Positions 27,010-35,172 of a stretch of DNA of 64,000 nucleotides are shown in pieces. The stretch's first letter is position 1, and the number at the start of each line of letters is the position of its first letter. The notes beneath the pieces were generated by a model. That model did no database searches. It was not told where the DNA came from and was given only the letters and a program-made list of their open reading frames with translations. Origin of the DNA: CAXTPV01 sp964249405 (lineage in GTDB: Bacteria; Pseudomonadota; Alphaproteobacteria; Acetobacterales; Acetobacteraceae); contig CAXUBX010000002.1 in NCBI GenBank assembly GCA_964249405.1, positions 1-64,000 on the forward strand, given 5' to 3'. Both the position numbers and the translations under genes were made by a program.

Positions 27010-28848
27010 ATGGCCGGAGACGGGCGGAAAGGCGGCGACGGACCGGCCGAGGATTTCAAGCGGGCGACCGCGGGCGCCGTGCGCGCGATCGCCCAGGATC
27101 GCGACGCCGAGGTCACGTTCGCGGCCGGCAAGGAGATGCTGGCCGGCAAGCGGGCGCGCCTGCCGCTCCCGACGCGAAGCCTCCCCGAGGCCGAGCGCGC
27201 CCGGCTCCGCGGCGCGGCGGACGCGATGGCGCTTCGTCTCCGCCACCACGACGCGGTGCTCCATGCGGAGCGAAACCCGGAGCCGCGCGAAGCCCGCGAG
27301 GCGTTCGACGCGATCGAGCAGGCCCGGATCGAGGTGCTCGGCAGCCGCCACATGACGGGGGTCGCCGCCAACCTGCAGGCGCGGCTCCGCCACGAATGCG
27401 AGGCCGACGGGTTCGACCGCATGACGCGGAAGGACCAGTTGCCGGTCGCGGCGGCCCTCGGGCTGCTGGTGCGCGAGCGCCTGTCGGGCGAGGCGGCGGG
27501 CTCCGTGGTCGAGCGCGTGCTCCGGCCCTGGCGCGACGAGCTCGACGGCCAGGCGAGTGCGACGCTGGACGAGATGGCGCGCGCGATCGAGGACCAGGCC
27601 GCCTTCGCCCGCGCCTCCCGCCGCCTGCTCGCCACTTTCAAGCTGGCGGACGCCGAGGCGGAAGGCGACGAGACGGAGGAAGGCGAGAGCGGCGAGGCGC
27701 AGCCGGCCGAGCAGGCCGCGGCCGACGCGAGCCCGGAAGAGCCGGCCGAGCAGCAGCCCGACACCGATGCCATGCTCGGCGCCTCCCCCGACGAGCAGTC
27801 CGGTCTCGAAGCCTCTCCCGAGGGCGACGAGGGCGAGGACGACGACAGCGCGGACGCCGAAGGCGAGGAGCGTCCCGGCGGTCCGTCGCCGCGTCGCGAG
27901 GCCTCCGCCGAGCCCGGCGACGGCGCCGACTACCGCCCCTACACGCGGCAGTTCGACGAGGAGATCTCGGCCGCCGATCTCTGCGACGCGGACGAGCTCG
28001 CACGCCTCCGCCAGCTGCTCGACCAGCAGCTCCTGCATCTGCATAGCGTGGTCGCCCGGCTCGCCAACCGGCTGCAGCGACGCCTGATGGCGCAGCAGAC
28101 CCGGGCCTGGGATTTCGACCTCGAGGAGGGCACGCTCGATGTCGCCCGCCTCGCCCGCGTGGTGGCGAACCCCACCGTGCCGCTCTCCTACAAGCGCGAG
28201 CGCGAGACCGAATTCCGCGACACCGTGGTCTCGCTGCTGATCGACAACTCGGGCTCGATGCGCGGCCGTCCGATCACCGTCGCCGCGATGTGCGGCGACA
28301 TCCTGGCCCGCACGCTGGAGCGCTGCGGCGTCAAGGTCGAGGTGCTCGGCTTCACCACCCGCGCCTGGAAGGGCGGGCTGTCGCGCGAGCGCTGGGCGGC
28401 CGACGGCAAGCCGCGCAACCCGGGCCGGCTCAACGATCTTCGCCACATCATCTACAAATCCGCCGACGAGCCCTGGCGCCGGGCCCGGCGCAATCTCGGG
28501 CTGATGCTCCGCGAAGGGCTGCTCAAGGAGAACATCGACGGCGAGGCCCTGCTCTGGGCCTACCGGCGTCTGGTCCATCGGCCCGAGCAGCGTCGCATCC
28601 TGATGGTGATCAGCGACGGCGCCCCGGTCGACGACAGCACGCTCTCGATCAACCCCGGTGCCTATCTGGAGCGCCATCTCCGCGAGGTGATCCGCGACAT
28701 CGAGGCGCGACCTTCGGTCGAGCTGATCGCGGTCGGCATCGGCCACGATGTCACCCGCTATTACCGGCGCGCCGTCACCATCGTCGACGCGGAGGAGCTC
28801 GGCGGCACCATGATGCAGAAGCTGGCCGAGCTGTTCGCGACCGCCTGA
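27010..28848 (+). CDS. cobT: cobaltochelatase subunit CobT
   Basis: 612-aa partner of CobS in the cobalt-inserting complex. The N-terminal CobT domain covers about residues 1-210. An acidic, low-complexity linker of about 90 residues follows (214-303, rich in Glu, Asp, Pro and Ala). The C-terminal von Willebrand A domain has an intact metal site DNSGSM (412-417), with MVISDGAPVDDSTLS later. Length and layout match known CobT. cobN and the other cobalamin genes are not in this window. The gene converges on an SDR gene across a 15-base gap containing a hairpin. Confidence 0.94.
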   Translation: MAGDGRKGGDGPAEDFKRATAGAVRAIAQDRDAEVTFAAGKEMLAGKRARLPLPTRSLPEAERARLRGAADAMALRLRHHDAVLHAERNPEPREAREAFDAIEQARIEVLGSRHMTGVAANLQARLRHECEADGFDRMTRKDQLPVAAALGLLVRERLSGEAAGSVVERVLRPWRDELDGQASATLDEMARAIEDQAAFARASRRLLATFKLADAEAEGDETEEGESGEAQPAEQAAADASPEEPAEQQPDTDAMLGASPDEQSGLEASPEGDEGEDDDSADAEGEERPGGPSPRREASAEPGDGADYRPYTRQFDEEISAADLCDADELARLRQLLDQQLLHLHSVVARLANRLQRRLMAQQTRAWDFDLEEGTLDVARLARVVANPTVPLSYKRERETEFRDTVVSLLIDNSGSMRGRPITVAAMCGDILARTLERCGVKVEVLGFTTRAWKGGLSRERWAADGKPRNPGRLNDLRHIIYKSADEPWRRARRNLGLMLREGLLKENIDGEALLWAYRRLVHRPEQRRILMVISDGAPVDDSTLSINPGAYLERHLREVIRDIEARPSVELIAVGIGHDVTRYYRRAVTIVDAEELGGTMMQKLAELFATA

Positions 28849-28851
28849 CCC

Positions 28852-28866
28852 TGAGGCGACGCCTCA
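28852..28866. terminator. short bidirectional hairpin between cobT and the SDR gene
   Basis: TGAGGC-GAC-GCCTCA, a perfect 6-bp stem with a 3-base loop. It starts three bases after the cobT stop, and its right arm includes the stop codon of the convergent SDR gene (28864-28866). No T-run follows on either side. It could end both transcripts, but this is inferred only from position. Confidence 0.45.
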
Positions 28867-29679
28867 CCCCTCCCCGGTCGACATCGACCAGGTCTCCAGC
28901 GCGTCGACCTCGGCCAGGAGAGCGGCCAGCTTCCCGCGCACCGAGCGCACCGCGGTCGGGCCGATGGGGAGATGCAGCGGCGGGCTCGCGGCCTCGGTCG
29001 CCTCCAGTACCACGCGGGCGAGCGTCGCCGGGTCGCCCCATTGCAGCTCGGCGCGATCCGGCGGATCGAGCACGGCGTCGTAGTCCGCGATCATGTGCCT
29101 CGACTGCGCCAGCGAGCGTCCGCTCCAATCGCTTCGGAACAGGCCCGGCTGCAGCGACGTCACGTGGATGCCGAGCGGCGCCACCTCGGCGGCCAGCGTG
29201 TCGCCGATGCCCTGCAGCGCGAACTTGCTCGCGTGATAGGCGGCAAGGCCCGGGAAGGTCACGGTCGCGCCCATCGAGGACATGTTGAGGATGTGGCCTC
29301 GGCGACGCGCGCGCATCGGCGGCAGCACGGCCTGGATCACCGCGACCGCGCCGATCACGTTGACCTCCAGCTGCCGACGCAGCTCGTCCGGCGTGATCTC
29401 CTCCACGACGCCCCGGTGCCCATAGCCGGCGTTGTTGATCAGCACGTCGATCGGCCCGGCCGTCGCCTCGATCGAAGCGACCAGGGGCGCGATCTCGGCC
29501 GTCCGGGTCACGTCGAGGATCCGGCCGAAGGCGTGGCCGGGACGGAGCGCCTCGAACGCCGCCCGGCTCTCCTCGGTGCGGACCGTCCCGACCACGCGAT
29601 GGCCACGTGCCAGCGCCTCGGCGGCGATCGCGCGTCCCAGTCCCGTCGAGACGCCGGTGATGAGCATGGTCTTTGACAT
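28864..29679 (-). CDS. short-chain dehydrogenase/reductase
   Basis: 271-aa classical SDR. It has the cofactor motif TGVSTGLG (8-15), with Arg at 34 (TVRTEE) favouring NADP, then NNAG (82-85), catalytic Ser134/135, Tyr148 and Lys152 (YHASK), and a PGLFRSDW loop. The ATG at 29679 has GAGGGAG eight bases upstream. The substrate is unknown. It is divergent from a LysR-family gene with 96 bases between starts, so this regulator probably controls it. Confidence 0.92.
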   Translation of the reverse strand: MSKTMLITGVSTGLGRAIAAEALARGHRVVGTVRTEESRAAFEALRPGHAFGRILDVTRTAEIAPLVASIEATAGPIDVLINNAGYGHRGVVEEITPDELRRQLEVNVIGAVAVIQAVLPPMRARRRGHILNMSSMGATVTFPGLAAYHASKFALQGIGDTLAAEVAPLGIHVTSLQPGLFRSDWSGRSLAQSRHMIADYDAVLDPPDRAELQWGDPATLARVVLEATEAASPPLHLPIGPTAVRSVRGKLAALLAEVDALETWSMSTGEG

Positions 29680-29748
29680 CGTCTTCACTCCCTCTCGGCT
29701 CGCGCAGAGGTGGGCGTGGCTCGGGCTCCGGATTATGACGTCGGTCCC

Positions 29749-29762
29749 GCATGAATTGATGC
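29749..29762. promoter_or_regulatory. candidate LysR-type binding site
   Basis: GCAT-G-AATT-G-ATGC in the divergent SDR/lysR promoter region: two 4-bp inverted arms around a palindromic AATT. The whole element is interrupted-palindromic and includes an AT-N-AT core as in LysR boxes. It ends 13 bases before the lysR ATG. The assignment rests on position and symmetry alone. Confidence 0.4.
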
Positions 29763-29775
29763 ACGGATCAGGACA

Positions 29776-30663
29776 ATGGACGCGTTGGGGTTGCGGGAGC
29801 TCGAGGCCATTCTCGCGGTCGGCACGCATGGGAGCTTCCGGCGCGCCGCGCTGGCACTCGGCATGTCGCCCTCGGCGCTCAGCCACGCCGTCGCGTCGGC
29901 CGAAGCAAGGCTCGGGATCCGGCTGTTCAATCGCACGACGCGGAGCGTCCGGGCCTCCGAGGCGGGAGCCCGCCTCATCGCCCGGATCGGGCCCTTGCTC
30001 CGCGCGCTGGACGACGCGCTCGCCGAGACGAGCGAACAACGACTGACGCCGGCGGGCACGCTCCGGATCAACGTCTCGACCGCGGCGCAGCGTTTCGTGG
30101 TGCCGCGGATGGCCGCGTTCCTGACCGCCTATCCGGACATGCGCCTCGATCTGGTAGCCGAGGACCGGCTGGTCGGCATCGTCGAGGAGGGCTTCGATGC
30201 CGGGATCCGGCTCGCCGAAGCGGTCCCGCTCGACATGGTCGCCGTGCGCTGCAGCCCCGACCTCGACTTCGCGGTGGTCGCTTCTCCCGCCTATCTCGAG
30301 CGGGCGGGCAAGCCGCACGTGCCTGCCGAGCTCCGGCATCACGCGTGCATCCGCCGCCGGCTTTCCGGCGGCCGTCTGTATGCCTGGGAGTTCGAGCGGA
30401 GCGGCGAGGAGATCGCGGTCGAGGTCGCGGGTGTGCTGACCGCGGATCACGAGGGGGCGATGATCGCCGCCGCGCGCGTCGGGATCGGGCTCGCCTATGT
30501 CAGGAGCTGGTCGGTCGTGGCCGAGCTCGCGGAGGGATCGCTGGTCCGGGTTCTCGCCGACTGGACGCCGTCGCATCCGGGCTTCCGGCTCTACTACCCC
30601 GGCCATCGCCACGTCCCCGCGGGCCTCCGCGCGCTGGCCGGCGTCCTGCGGACACTCGAGTGA
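29776..30663 (+). CDS. LysR family transcriptional regulator
   Basis: 295-aa regulator. The N-terminal winged helix-turn-helix (about 1-60) reads LRELEAILAVGTHGSFRRAALALGMSPSALSHAVASAEARLGIRLFNRTTRSV, and the rest is a periplasmic-binding-protein-like effector domain. It belongs to the branch with LRINVSTAAQRFVVPRMAAFL and EEGFDAGIRLAE. Its divergent placement from the SDR gene makes that gene the likely target; the inducer is unknown. It ends 9 bases from the convergent transglutaminase stop. Confidence 0.93.
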   Translation: MDALGLRELEAILAVGTHGSFRRAALALGMSPSALSHAVASAEARLGIRLFNRTTRSVRASEAGARLIARIGPLLRALDDALAETSEQRLTPAGTLRINVSTAAQRFVVPRMAAFLTAYPDMRLDLVAEDRLVGIVEEGFDAGIRLAEAVPLDMVAVRCSPDLDFAVVASPAYLERAGKPHVPAELRHHACIRRRLSGGRLYAWEFERSGEEIAVEVAGVLTADHEGAMIAAARVGIGLAYVRSWSVVAELAEGSLVRVLADWTPSHPGFRLYYPGHRHVPAGLRALAGVLRTLE

Positions 30664-30672
30664 CGGGAAGGC

Positions 30673-31551
30673 TCAACCGATGCCTTCGGGTGCGAGATCG
30701 ACCGCGACCTCGAGCGTGTGCCGGCCGCCGCCCAGGATCACGCCGTATAACGGGCTCACGTCCGAGAAGTCGCGCCCCCAGCCGAGCACGACATGCTGGT
30801 CGCCGACTGCGATGTCGTTGGTGGGGTCGAGGCCGATCCAGCCGAGCGCCGGCCCGAGCCAGGCGCCGACCCAGGCATGGCTGACGTCCGATCCCTGGCG
30901 CCTCGCGGTATCGGGCGCGGGACGGGTCCGGATGTAGCCGGACACGTAGCGCGCCGGCAGCCCGATCGCCCGAAGACAGGACAGCATGAGATGGGTGAAG
31001 TCCTGGCAGACGCCCTCGCGGGACGCGAGCAGCTCGCCGACCGTGGTCGCGAGCGTGGTCACGCCGGGCTTGAACCGGAAGTCGGCATGGATCTTCGCGT
31101 TGAGCGCGAGCAGTCCGGCGAGGATCGGCGTACGCGGCGCGAAGCAGGCCGCGGCGTAGGCGCGCGCCGCCTCGCTCCGAGGCAGTTTCGGGCTCGGGAG
31201 CAGGAACTCGAACACGTCCCACCCTGAGGCGCTCCTGGCCGCCGACGCCACGTCTTCCCACCCGGGCGTGTCCGCCTCCCGCGGCAGCGCGGGAAAGCGG
31301 ACATCGACCACGGAACGCGTCGTCACGACGAAGCGCCTGTGCGGCGTCTCGATCGTGAGCCAGGCGGTCCGGTTGCCGAAATGGTCGCGCGCCTCCCGTT
31401 CGAAGCTCGGCGCCGGCTCGGTGGCGAGCGCCGCGCTGATCACGGTCTGCCCGCCCGCGACCGGGCGCGGCAGCAGATGGGCGAGATGCGACCCGAGCTC
31501 GACCGGAGTGCGATAGGAATACGTCGTGACATGGCGGACGCGGTAGATCAT
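30673..31551 (-). CDS. transglutaminase family protein (N-terminal beta region plus core)
   Basis: 292-aa papain-fold protein. The N-terminal region (1-85) matches the bacterial transglutaminase-like N-domain (MIYRVRHVTTYSYRTPV). The core has the catalytic triad Cys182 in REGVCQDFTHLML, His225 in SHAWVGAWL and Asp242 in GLDPTND. No signal peptide is seen, so it acts in the cytoplasm, probably as a protease or amidase rather than a cross-linker. The ATG overlaps the TGA of the ATP-grasp/Alpha-E gene (ATGA). This pairing recurs widely in bacteria and suggests that the two act on the same peptide or protein substrate. Confidence 0.9.
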   Translation of the reverse strand: MIYRVRHVTTYSYRTPVELGSHLAHLLPRPVAGGQTVISAALATEPAPSFEREARDHFGNRTAWLTIETPHRRFVVTTRSVVDVRFPALPREADTPGWEDVASAARSASGWDVFEFLLPSPKLPRSEAARAYAAACFAPRTPILAGLLALNAKIHADFRFKPGVTTLATTVGELLASREGVCQDFTHLMLSCLRAIGLPARYVSGYIRTRPAPDTARRQGSDVSHAWVGAWLGPALGWIGLDPTNDIAVGDQHVVLGWGRDFSDVSPLYGVILGGGRHTLEVAVDLAPEGIG

Positions 31552-34163
31552 CCGCCGACCGTCCGCATCGCGGCGGGAAGCAGGTCGATGTAGCGGCGTG
31601 CGACCGCCCGCTGGAGACCGGTGATCCCGGCTTCCGCCTCGGCAAGCCCGGCCCGCAGTGCCGCCGCCGCTCGCTCCGGATCCTCCGCGTCCAGCATGTC
31701 GCCGACCAGCCCGTCGACCTCCCGCAGCATCGTTTCCACGCGGTCGAGCATGGTGACGCCGCCGATCTCGCCGAGGCTCCTGAGCAGGCCCGCCGCCTCG
31801 GCAAGCTGGAAGGCGAGGGCCCGCGGGTTGAGCCGGTCGGCGAGCAGGAGATCGAGCACGAGCCCGGCCTCGATCGGACCGGGATAGCGGCCGCGATAGG
31901 TGATCGTGCTGTCCCGCAGTTCCAGCAGCAGGCCGAGTGCGGCGTCGAAGTCGGGGCCCGGCTCGCGCCCGCTCGCGTCGCCCGGCAGCACGGCGGCCGG
32001 TCCGAGCGCCGTGCCCAGTTCGGCCACCACGGTCGCCGCGCGTTCGAGCCGGAGGCCGAGCTCGAGGAACAGCCGGCTGCCGCCCCGCGTCATCGTCTCC
32101 GCCGCGAGGCCCGCGAGGGTGGCGGTGAAGCCGAGGATGGCCGCCGTCACGTGGCCGAGCGTATCGAGGTCTCCGCCACCCGGCTCGGCGAACCCGTCGA
32201 GAGCAAGGCCGAGGCTCCGGCTCAACGTCCCGTGCATTTCGCTCGTGATCCGGTCGCGGAGGCGCTCGATCCGGAGCGCCGTTCGCCGGACCCCGGTCGC
32301 GAGCGGGCTGCCACCCGACGCGAGATGGGCGAGTGCCGCGGCAAGCCCGGGAGCCGCCGGATCGAGCAAGGCCTCGCGCGGCAGAAGTCCCGTCCGGAGC
32401 AGCGACGCGCTCAGGATCCGGAGCTCCACGAGTTCCCGGGGGCGCCCGACATAGCGTTCGAGCCGCGTCGCGAGCGCCCGGGTCAGCCGCGCGCCCGTCT
32501 CCAGCTGCTCCCATTCGCGCCCCAGCGAGAAGAATTCCTCGGCGACCCGGGCGGGCAGGTCGCCCTCGAGGCGTCGGGGCACCGGTCGCGACCTGGCGAA
32601 GATCCGTTCCGGCGAGACCGGCCAGGCGAGGATCTCCGCGGTGTCGTCCTCGCCGCTCGGCAGCACGAACAGGTCCTTCGACAGGCCCTGGCACGGCAGC
32701 GGTCCGCCCGCCTGCTCGCCCTCGTCGAGAACCCGGACGAAGCCCGAGGGCAGCGGCACCCACCGGTCGCCGTCGTGGAGAAGGAAGATCCGGATCGAGA
32801 CCGGCCGCGGCACGAGGCTCCGCTCTCCGATCGACGGCGCGGCCGACGGCTCGACCGCCCGGGTCGCGACGAACGTCCCCCCGTGCTCGGCGATCGCCGA
32901 CCAGAGCCGCGCGCAGGCCCCCGCGCCGAGCCGGACCGGATCGATCGCCGGGACCGCGGGATCGACCGCGCTCCGGATCCGCCAGCGTTCCGGTTCGGAG
33001 CGGAGCCGGGCACGGGCACCCTCCTCGCCGAGCCAGATCGTCTCGACCGACGCGAGAGCCCGCGTCACGTCCCGTCCGAGCAGGCGTTCTCCGAGTGCGG
33101 GCAGGAAGCACGCGAGGGCCGGCACCTCCGCAAGCGCGGCACCGGGGTCGTTCAGCACGGTGACGCGGCCGGTGCGCTGCAGGGCGAGAAGGCCGGGGAC
33201 GCCGCTGCCGGTCGTCCAGTCGAGCTCCAGGGGATCGAGGAGGTGGGCGTCCTGGCGTGCGAGGATCACGTCGACGCGCCGCAGCCCGCGCAGGCTCTTG
33301 ACGAACGCGAACCCGTCCCGGAGCGTCAGGTCGCCCCCCTGCACGAGATCGCAGCCGAGCTCGCGCGCGATGATCACCTGCTCGAACCAGGCGGGATCGC
33401 GGTGCCCTTCGCTCAGCAGCACCAGGCGTCCGTCATCTCCGGCGTCCGGCGCGCCGGGCGGTCGGCTGCGGCGGAGCACGTCCCGCCACAGCTCGAAGAA
33501 GCGTCCGAGGCCGGCGACGTCGGCCCGGAACAGCTCCGGCATCACGCGGCGCAACAGACGGCGGTTCTCCAGCAGCCTGCCGATGCCCCCGGGCCGCGCG
33601 CACGCATCGCCGGCGACGAGGAACGACCCGTCGGGGGCGCGCACGAGGTCGGCGGCGTAGAGCGACAGGCGTCGTCGCCCCGCGCGCTGTTCCGTCCGGG
33701 ACGGCCGGAGGAAATGGCGGGCGCCGAACACGATGTCCGGTGGCAGCCTTCCCTCGGACAGCAGCGACTGTGGTCCGTAGAGGTCGTCGAGCACGGCTTC
33801 CAGGAGTGTCGCCCGCTCCGCGAGCCCGCGCACGATCGCGGCGAACTCGGGTCCGGCCATGATCAGCGGCACCGGATCGCAGCGCCACGAGGGCGCGTCC
33901 CGGTCGGCGAGCAGGGCGGCCGCCCCCTCCTCCTCGGCTGCCTGGTCGAGGGAGCGCGCGCGCTCGGCGAGAACCGGGAACCCGAGCGACTGCAGGACCT
34001 CGAAGCCGCGCCGCCAGGCGGGGCGGATCCGCCCCGCCCCGTCCACCATCTCGTCGCGGGGCGCCGAGCCGCTCCCGGACACGCTCAACCCGCGTCGCGA
34101 TCGTGTCGGCCGCGGCATTCGGCGCGCGGTGGCCGCCCGAGGCTCGCCCCGTCGTCCTGGCAT
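31548..34163 (-). CDS. circularly permuted ATP-grasp protein fused to an Alpha-E domain
   Basis: 871-aa single open frame combining two families often encoded separately. Residues about 40-500 are the circularly permuted ATP-grasp amidoligase-like part, with DEMVDGAGRIRPAW, ARHFLRPS, FLVAGDACARPGGIGRLLENRR, VLLSEGHRDPAWFEQ and DLVQGGDLTLRDG. Residues about 560-860 are the helical Alpha-E domain, with ATRLERYVGRPRELVELRILSASLLRTG and LGLRLERAATVVAELG. The Arg-rich first 35 residues are not conserved; an ATG at 34118 or a GTG at 34082 may be the true start. The family is predicted to form peptide or amide bonds. The substrate and product are unknown. The gene overlaps the transglutaminase gene by four bases. 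Confidence 0.88.
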   Translation of the reverse strand: MPGRRGEPRAATARRMPRPTRSRRGLSVSGSGSAPRDEMVDGAGRIRPAWRRGFEVLQSLGFPVLAERARSLDQAAEEEGAAALLADRDAPSWRCDPVPLIMAGPEFAAIVRGLAERATLLEAVLDDLYGPQSLLSEGRLPPDIVFGARHFLRPSRTEQRAGRRRLSLYAADLVRAPDGSFLVAGDACARPGGIGRLLENRRLLRRVMPELFRADVAGLGRFFELWRDVLRRSRPPGAPDAGDDGRLVLLSEGHRDPAWFEQVIIARELGCDLVQGGDLTLRDGFAFVKSLRGLRRVDVILARQDAHLLDPLELDWTTGSGVPGLLALQRTGRVTVLNDPGAALAEVPALACFLPALGERLLGRDVTRALASVETIWLGEEGARARLRSEPERWRIRSAVDPAVPAIDPVRLGAGACARLWSAIAEHGGTFVATRAVEPSAAPSIGERSLVPRPVSIRIFLLHDGDRWVPLPSGFVRVLDEGEQAGGPLPCQGLSKDLFVLPSGEDDTAEILAWPVSPERIFARSRPVPRRLEGDLPARVAEEFFSLGREWEQLETGARLTRALATRLERYVGRPRELVELRILSASLLRTGLLPREALLDPAAPGLAAALAHLASGGSPLATGVRRTALRIERLRDRITSEMHGTLSRSLGLALDGFAEPGGGDLDTLGHVTAAILGFTATLAGLAAETMTRGGSRLFLELGLRLERAATVVAELGTALGPAAVLPGDASGREPGPDFDAALGLLLELRDSTITYRGRYPGPIEAGLVLDLLLADRLNPRALAFQLAEAAGLLRSLGEIGGVTMLDRVETMLREVDGLVGDMLDAEDPERAAAALRAGLAEAEAGITGLQRAVARRYIDLLPAAMRTVGG

Positions 34164-34310
34164 GGGGTCCGGTGCGTCGGCGCGGCGTGCAGTGCCATCA
34201 GTCAGAACGATCTCCAGGCCGGATCGAACCCGTGCCGCGACGTGTCACCCGGCACGAGCGCGAGTGTGCGAAACGACGCGCGCTGCCGCAACGAGCGGAG
34301 CAGTCTTGTG

Positions 34311-34679
34311 TCAGGCCGCCTCGGTCCGTGCCCGGACCTCGCGAAGGATGGCGACGAGGTCCTCACGCCGGAACGGTTTGCCGAGGACGTGCTCGTGCGG
34401 TCGCGGGGCCTGTCCGGCGCGATCCTCGGTATGTCCGCTGATGAACAGCAGTTCCGTTCCGGCATGGCGGCTTCTCGCGATGTTGGCGAGATCCATCCCG
34501 GTCAGTCCCGGGCCGAGATCGATGTCGGTGACCAGGAGGTCGATCTGCTCGCCGCTTCCCAGCAGCACCAGCGCCTCCTCGGCGTAGCCGACGCCGTCCG
34601 CCTCGACGCCCTCGTCGATCAGGATCTCCGCGATCAGCTCCCGGATCAGCGGATCGTCCTCCACCACCAGCACACGCAT
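34311..34679 (-). CDS. single-domain response regulator (receiver only)
   Basis: 122-aa CheY-like receiver with no output domain. The acidic pair is in VLVVEDD, the phospho-acceptor Asp in LLVTDIDLG, the switch Ser in LFISGH and the conserved Lys in GKPF. The C-terminal extension is short. I chose ATG 34679 rather than a TTG three codons earlier because the family begins at MRVLVVEDD. No histidine kinase gene is in the window. It sits 12 bases after an unknown acidic-tail gene and downstream of the CrcB-UspA gene, so the three may be co-transcribed. Confidence 0.9.
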   Translation of the reverse strand: MRVLVVEDDPLIRELIAEILIDEGVEADGVGYAEEALVLLGSGEQIDLLVTDIDLGPGLTGMDLANIARSRHAGTELLFISGHTEDRAGQAPRPHEHVLGKPFRREDLVAILREVRARTEAA

Positions 34680-34691
34680 CGAGGCCAAGGC

Positions 34692-35096
34692 TCAGAAACG
34701 CCTCGGCGCCGTCTCGTGATCGACGTCGCGCAGATCGGGCCCCTTCTCGCCGTCCTCGAGATCGTCGTCGTCGAGGTCCGAAGACGGGTTGGTCCGATCG
34801 CCGCCGTGCGCGACGATCTCGCGGGCCATCGGACCCGCGGTCCGGTCCACGGTCCAGATCCGCTTGAGCCCTTCGGCCACCGCCCGATCCTTCGCGAACC
34901 CGATGGCGGCCTCCCAGTCGAGCGGGGCCCCGTCCGCACCGGTCGGGGTCGCGGTCTCCTCGCTGCGGTCGGGGTTCGTCACCACGAGCTCGATCGCGAG
35001 CGTATCCGGTGCGTCTTCCGAGAAGCGTCGCATCAGCACCACCGAATGTCCGCCCGGAAGCGGGTCGTGGGGCGCGAGCGTCCTGATTTCTGTCAT
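34692..35096 (-). CDS. hypothetical protein with acidic C-terminus
   Basis: 134 aa, no family recognised. The N-terminal part (about 1-95) is a mixed alpha/beta sequence with HSVVLMRRFSE and LAIELVVTNPDRSEET. A conserved-looking WTVDRTAGPMAREIVAHGG follows. The last 30 residues are strongly acidic (DLDDDDLEDGE). The start ATG at 35096 is supported by GGAGG six bases upstream. It lies between the CrcB-UspA gene and a receiver-only response regulator on the same strand. A role in the same stress response is only a contextual guess. Confidence 0.75.
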   Translation of the reverse strand: MTEIRTLAPHDPLPGGHSVVLMRRFSEDAPDTLAIELVVTNPDRSEETATPTGADGAPLDWEAAIGFAKDRAVAEGLKRIWTVDRTAGPMAREIVAHGGDRTNPSSDLDDDDLEDGEKGPDLRDVDHETAPRRF

Positions 35097-35172
35097 GTGT
35101 CCTCCGTTCGGGCGTCTAACGGCGCGACGCGCCGGTGGTTGTCGCCGCACCGGCTCCGGTGCCGCCCGGCCG

